The notes beneath the pieces were generated by a model. That model saw nothing but the letters and a program-made list of their open reading frames with translations. It did no database searches and was not told where the DNA came from. A stretch of 54,795 nucleotides of DNA, from contig CAVSSX010000006.1 of the NCBI GenBank assembly GCA_963730735.1, positions 1-54,795 on the forward strand. The letters run 5' to 3'. Positions 51,325 through 54,795 of this stretch are shown piece after piece. Position 1 is the first letter of the stretch. Every line of letters begins with the position of its first letter. The translations under genes were made by a program, and so were the position numbers. This DNA is from CAVSSX01 sp963730735 (lineage in GTDB: Bacteria; Actinomycetota; Acidimicrobiia; Acidimicrobiales; RAAP-2).

Positions 51325-52704
51325 GACCTCTCCTCTGCTCGATCCTGCGTGCCGACGGGCACCTTGTCCTCGACCGTCCGCACCACCGAGGTGACCGTCC
51401 CGTCGGCGAACCGGGTGCGCACCTCGTCGCCCGCCTTCTGGCCGGCGGCGCTGCGCAGGACCCGGCCCTCGGCGTCCAGGGTGAGCGTATAGCCCCGCTC
51501 CAGCTGGCGGTCGACGTTGTAGGCGTCGAGCAGGCGCCGCCAGGCGACGAGCCGCTCCTCACCCCGGTGCAGGTGGCTCAGGGCCATGGGTCCCAGCCGT
51601 CCACTGCGGTGGTGCAGGGCCGCCGCCGTCCGGTCGAGGGCCTCGGGTGAGCGCAGGACCAGGCGCCGGCGCCGGTCGACCAGGCGATCCCGGTGCCACC
51701 GCAACTGGTGCTGGGCCGTGCTCACCAGGTGGCCCCGGGCCAGCAGGTCCCGGCGTTCGGCGTCGGCCAGCACGTCCCGGGCCCGCCGGCCGATCCGGGC
51801 GGCCACGCCGACCACGGCCTCCTCCCACCACTCGCCGACCACCCCGGCCAGCTCCCGGCCGCACTCGGTCGGGGTGATGAACGAGCGATTGGCCACCAGG
51901 TCGGCCACCGACTGGTCACCGGTGTGCCCGATGCCCGTCCACACCGGGAGCGGCGAGGTGGCCACGGCCCGGGCCACCACCTCGCTGTCGAACGCCGCCA
52001 GGTCGGCCTTGGAGCCCCCACCACGCACGAGCACGGCGACGTCGCACCGGGCATCGGCCAGCAGGCGCAAGCGAGCGGGCGATCGCCCTCGGCGCCCCGG
52101 CTCCCTGGACGGTGGCCTTGGACAACACCACATCGAAGGCGAAGCCCGAGTCCTCGAGCTGCCCGAGGAAGTCCCGGTAGCCCTCGGTGCCCGGACTGGC
52201 CACCAGCCCCACCCGCAGCGGGACGTCGGGCAGGGCCAGCTGGCGGTTCAGGTCGAACAAGCCTTCGCTGACCAGGGTGCGCAGCAGGGCCGCCCGCTGG
52301 GCGGCCAGCCGGCCGAGGAGGGCGGTCACGTCGACCTCGGTGACGATGAAGCCGATCTCGCCCCGGGGCCGGTAGAAGTCGAGGGTGCCCCGGAGCAGCA
52401 CCACCATGCCCGGCTGGAGGTCGACGCCCTGCTTGCCGAGGGTGCCCTTGAGGGGCCCCCAGGTGGTGCGCCAGCACTTCACCTTGAGGACCGGGGCCTG
52501 GCGGTCGCCGGCCGACTCGGGGTCCACCAGGTCCATGTAGCAGTGCCCGGTCCGGTCCGAGAGGCTGTGCACCTCGCCCCGCACCCAGGTGCCTCGACCC
52601 TTGGGGAACACCCGGGCCAAAGCCCCTTCGACCTGGTTGTACAGCTCGGCGATGGAGAGCGCCGGGCGCTCCCCGGCGAACAGTTCCTCTATCCCCGGCG
52701 CCAT
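51321..52704 (-). CDS. xseA: Exodeoxyribonuclease VII large subunit, single frameshift
   Basis: XseA degrades single-stranded DNA. The N-terminal OB domain has YNQVEGALARVFPKGRGTWV and VRGEVHSLSDRTGHCYMDLV; the frame changes after GAGAPRAIARS. The rest continues LADARCDVAVLVRGGGSKAD, LPVWTGIGHTGDQSVADLVA and the coiled-coil tail. An extra A in the AA at 52069-52070 explains it; removing it gives RSLRLLADAR and about 460 aa. ATG 52704 follows TAGGGT by 6 nt (leaderless). Assembly error is likely. Confidence 0.92.
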
Positions 52705-52710
52705 CGCCCC

Positions 52711-52716
52711 ACCCTA
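52711..52716 (-). promoter_or_regulatory. -10 box (TAGGGT), leaderless promoter of xseA
   Basis: CGGTAGGGTGGGGGCG precedes ATG 52704 with a 6-nt gap and no ribosome site. Confidence 0.55.
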
Positions 52717-52791
52717 CCGACCGGTCGCGCGCCGTCCCCCTGACCGGCGGTCCCCACCGATTTGTGCTGGTGCTGGGGTCTGCACCCCCCC

Positions 52792-52797
52792 TAGGCT
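52792..52797 (+). promoter_or_regulatory. -10 box (TAGGCT), leaderless promoter of pdxH
   Basis: CCTAGGCTTCCCCT precedes GTG 52804 with a 6-nt gap. Confidence 0.5.
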
Positions 52798-52803
52798 TCC
52801 CCT

Positions 52804-53415
52804 GTGGCCGAATCCTGGACACCGCTGCTCGAGGCCGAGGCGCCCGCCGAGCCCCTGACCCTGTTCCATTGCTGGTACAACGAGGCGGCGGACGCCGTCC
52901 GTCTCCCCCAGGCCATGGCCCTGTCGACGGTCGGCCGCGACGGGCGGCCGTCGGCCCGCATGGTGCTGCTGACCTCGTTCGACGAGCGGGGCTTCGCCTT
53001 CGACTCCCAGCTCAGCAGCCGCAAGGGGCTCGACATCGACCGCAACCACGCCGGCTCGCTCCTCTTCTACTGGGACCCCCTGGGTCGCCAGGTGCGGATC
53101 GAGGGCACCGTGCTCAGCGTGCCCGACCAGGTGGCCGATCGGGCGTTCGCCGCCCGGCCCCGGGGCGCCCAGCTCCTGGCCCACGCCTCGGCCCAGAGCC
53201 TGCCCATCGACAGCCGGGCGACCATCGAGGAACGGGTCGCCGAGGCCGAGGCGACGTTCGCCGGTCGGGGTGTCCCCCGGCCACCGAACTGGGGTGGCTT
53301 CATCCTCAACCCCCACACGTTCGAGTTCTGGCAGCACCGCGACGACCGCGTGCACGACCGCCTGTTCTACGAGCGCCTGGTGGTCGGCTGGCGGCGGGAC
53401 CGCCTGCAGCCCTGA
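52804..53415 (+). CDS. pdxH: Pyridoxamine 5'-phosphate oxidase
   Basis: PdxH is an FMN enzyme that oxidises PNP/PMP to PLP. The 203-aa protein has MALSTVGRDGRPSARMVLLT, AFDSQLSSRKGLDIDRNHAG, LLFYWDPLGRQVRIEGTV and FWQHRDDRVHDRLFYER, all typical. GTG 52804 is probably leaderless. It is divergent from xseA. Confidence 0.94.
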   Translation: MAESWTPLLEAEAPAEPLTLFHCWYNEAADAVRLPQAMALSTVGRDGRPSARMVLLTSFDERGFAFDSQLSSRKGLDIDRNHAGSLLFYWDPLGRQVRIEGTVLSVPDQVADRAFAARPRGAQLLAHASAQSLPIDSRATIEERVAEAEATFAGRGVPRPPNWGGFILNPHTFEFWQHRDDRVHDRLFYERLVVGWRRDRLQP

Positions 53416-53440
53416 GCCCGGCCCGGCGACGGTGTCGGGC

Positions 53441-54319
53441 TCAGGCGATCGAGGGTACGAGCGTGGCCAGCTCCCGCCACTCCGTCGACGGGTAGGCCGT
53501 CGGGTCCTCGGTCAGCACCTGGAGGCACACGTGGTCGGCCCCGGCGGACCGGTGCTCGGCGATCCGGTCGGCGATGACGTCGAGGCCGCCCCACGCCACC
53601 ACCCGGTCGACCAACCGGTCGCTCCCCCCGTCGGCCAGGTCGTCCTCGGTGAAGCCGGTGCGCAACAAGTTGTTCGTGTAGTTGGGCAGACGCAGGTAGA
53701 TCTCGAGGCCCTGGCGGGCGATCGCCCGGGCCTCGGCCGGGTCCCGTGAGAGCACCACCTTGAGCTCGGGGGCGAGCAGCGGTCCCCCGCCGAGGATCCC
53801 CCGGGCGTAGGCCGTGTGCTCGGGGCTCACGCAGTAGGGGTGGGCACCGAGGGTCCGGTCCCGGGACAGCTCGAGCATCTTGGGCCCGAGGGCGGCCAGC
53901 GCCCGCTCCCCGGCCGGCACCGGCGGATCGGTCCGGTCCAGCTGGTCGAGGTAGTCGATCATCACCGACAACGGTCGCTCGTACTTCGGCCCGTTCTCGA
54001 CGTTGTCGACCAGGAGGGCGTGGCTGACCCCGAGGCCGAGGAGGAAGCGGTCGGGGTAGGCCGACGTGAGCTGGGCGTGGCGGGTGGCCACCTCCTGGGC
54101 GTCGTGCATCCAGACGTTCAGGATCCCCGTCGCCAGTACCAGGGACCGGGTGGCACCGAGCGATCGCTCGACGACGTCGAGGATGGCCCCGCCGGCCCCG
54201 CCGGGGATCCACAGGGTCCCGAAACCGAGCTCCTCGAGCTCGGCCGTGGCGGCGAGCGCCGCCCCGGTGTCCTTGCCCCGGAACAGCCCGCTCCAGATCC
54301 CGACCCGACCGAGCTCCAT
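53441..54319 (-). CDS. LLM-class F420-dependent oxidoreductase (TIGR03620-like)
   Basis: This 292-aa luciferase-fold protein opens LGRVGIWSGLFRGKDTGAAL and has LEELGFGTLWIPGG, LVLATGILNVWMHDAQEVAT and YPDRFLLGLGVSHALLV. It resembles a subgroup of F420-dependent reductases common in actinobacteria, of unknown substrate. ATG 54319 has an AGGAGG ribosome site. It stands alone between pdxH and rnpB. Confidence 0.88.
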   Translation of the reverse strand: MELGRVGIWSGLFRGKDTGAALAATAELEELGFGTLWIPGGAGGAILDVVERSLGATRSLVLATGILNVWMHDAQEVATRHAQLTSAYPDRFLLGLGVSHALLVDNVENGPKYERPLSVMIDYLDQLDRTDPPVPAGERALAALGPKMLELSRDRTLGAHPYCVSPEHTAYARGILGGGPLLAPELKVVLSRDPAEARAIARQGLEIYLRLPNYTNNLLRTGFTEDDLADGGSDRLVDRVVAWGGLDVIADRIAEHRSAGADHVCLQVLTEDPTAYPSTEWRELATLVPSIA

Positions 54320-54414
54320 CGTCGCCTCCTACGTGCTGTCCGAGTGACCGCCACCGAGCGTACCGGGAGGTCCCGGGCACCGACCGCCCCGCCGGATGGC
54401 AGACTGACGGCGAC
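54320..54414. promoter_or_regulatory. Divergent promoter region of the LLM gene and rnpB
   Basis: No coding sequence is seen. A CAGACT -10-like box at 54400-54405 lies 9 nt before the inferred 5' end of rnpB. Confidence 0.4.
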
Positions 54415-54788
<374 letters not shown>

Positions 54789-54795
54789 GTCACCC

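Overview
The window reads as one contiguous, mostly core chromosomal segment of a very GC-rich actinomycete. WhiB, a DUF2469 protein beside rplS, GTP-dependent PEP carboxykinase, three F420/LLM-type oxidoreductases, an LCP protein with a LytR_C tail and a SepIVA-like/DUF177 protein all point to Actinomycetota. Gene order and the many leaderless starts fit the Acidimicrobiia best, but that rank is inference.

Layout. (1) 1-4.5 kb: a patch with visibly lower GC than the rest. It holds a sulfatase, four tiny ORFs that are individually weak but look real, a HAD phosphatase broken in three places and a DUF6328 membrane protein, and it ends at a tRNA-Val whose 3' end faces the patch. (2) 4.7-12.2 kb, minus strand: DUF2252 with two LLM oxidoreductases in one operon, a CMD/AhpD-like protein, an inositol monophosphatase-like protein, an NfeD/SPFH membrane pair and an enoyl-CoA hydratase. 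(3) 12.2-31.1 kb, minus strand: a long housekeeping run for ribosome assembly, protein export, chromosome maintenance and lipid/CoA supply: fakA-like, recG, rsmD, coaD, SepIVA/DUF177, rpmF, plsX, acpP, rnc, mutM, smc, ftsY, ffh, rpsP, khpA, rimM, trmD, rplS and DUF2469. (4) 31.2-42.3 kb: rpmB, thiL, pckG, an MFS transporter, a YgjP-like M48 metallopeptidase, galK, trpD, an acyl-CoA dehydrogenase, an LCP cell-wall ligase and whiB. (5) 42.4-49 kb: a fur-rubrerythrin-DUF3501 oxidative-stress module, divergent from glpD / AGPS-like flavoprotein / FGGY (glycerol) kinase. (6) 49-54.8 kb: ferredoxin-reductase-like flavoprotein, MBL hydrolase, xseB, xseA, pdxH, a third LLM oxidoreductase and a complete RNase P RNA.

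Genes in operons are packed tightly, commonly with GTGA or ATGA stop/start overlaps. Many first genes have a TAnnnT -10 box only 6-8 nt before the start codon and no Shine-Dalgarno sequence, so they look leaderless. The most important caution is that at least nine otherwise intact genes, including the normally essential or conserved smc, recG and xseA, contain small indels, mostly in short homopolymers or short tandem repeats. This looks more like uncorrected long-read assembly error than biological decay. I saw no CRISPR array, transposase, prophage or recognisable defence system.
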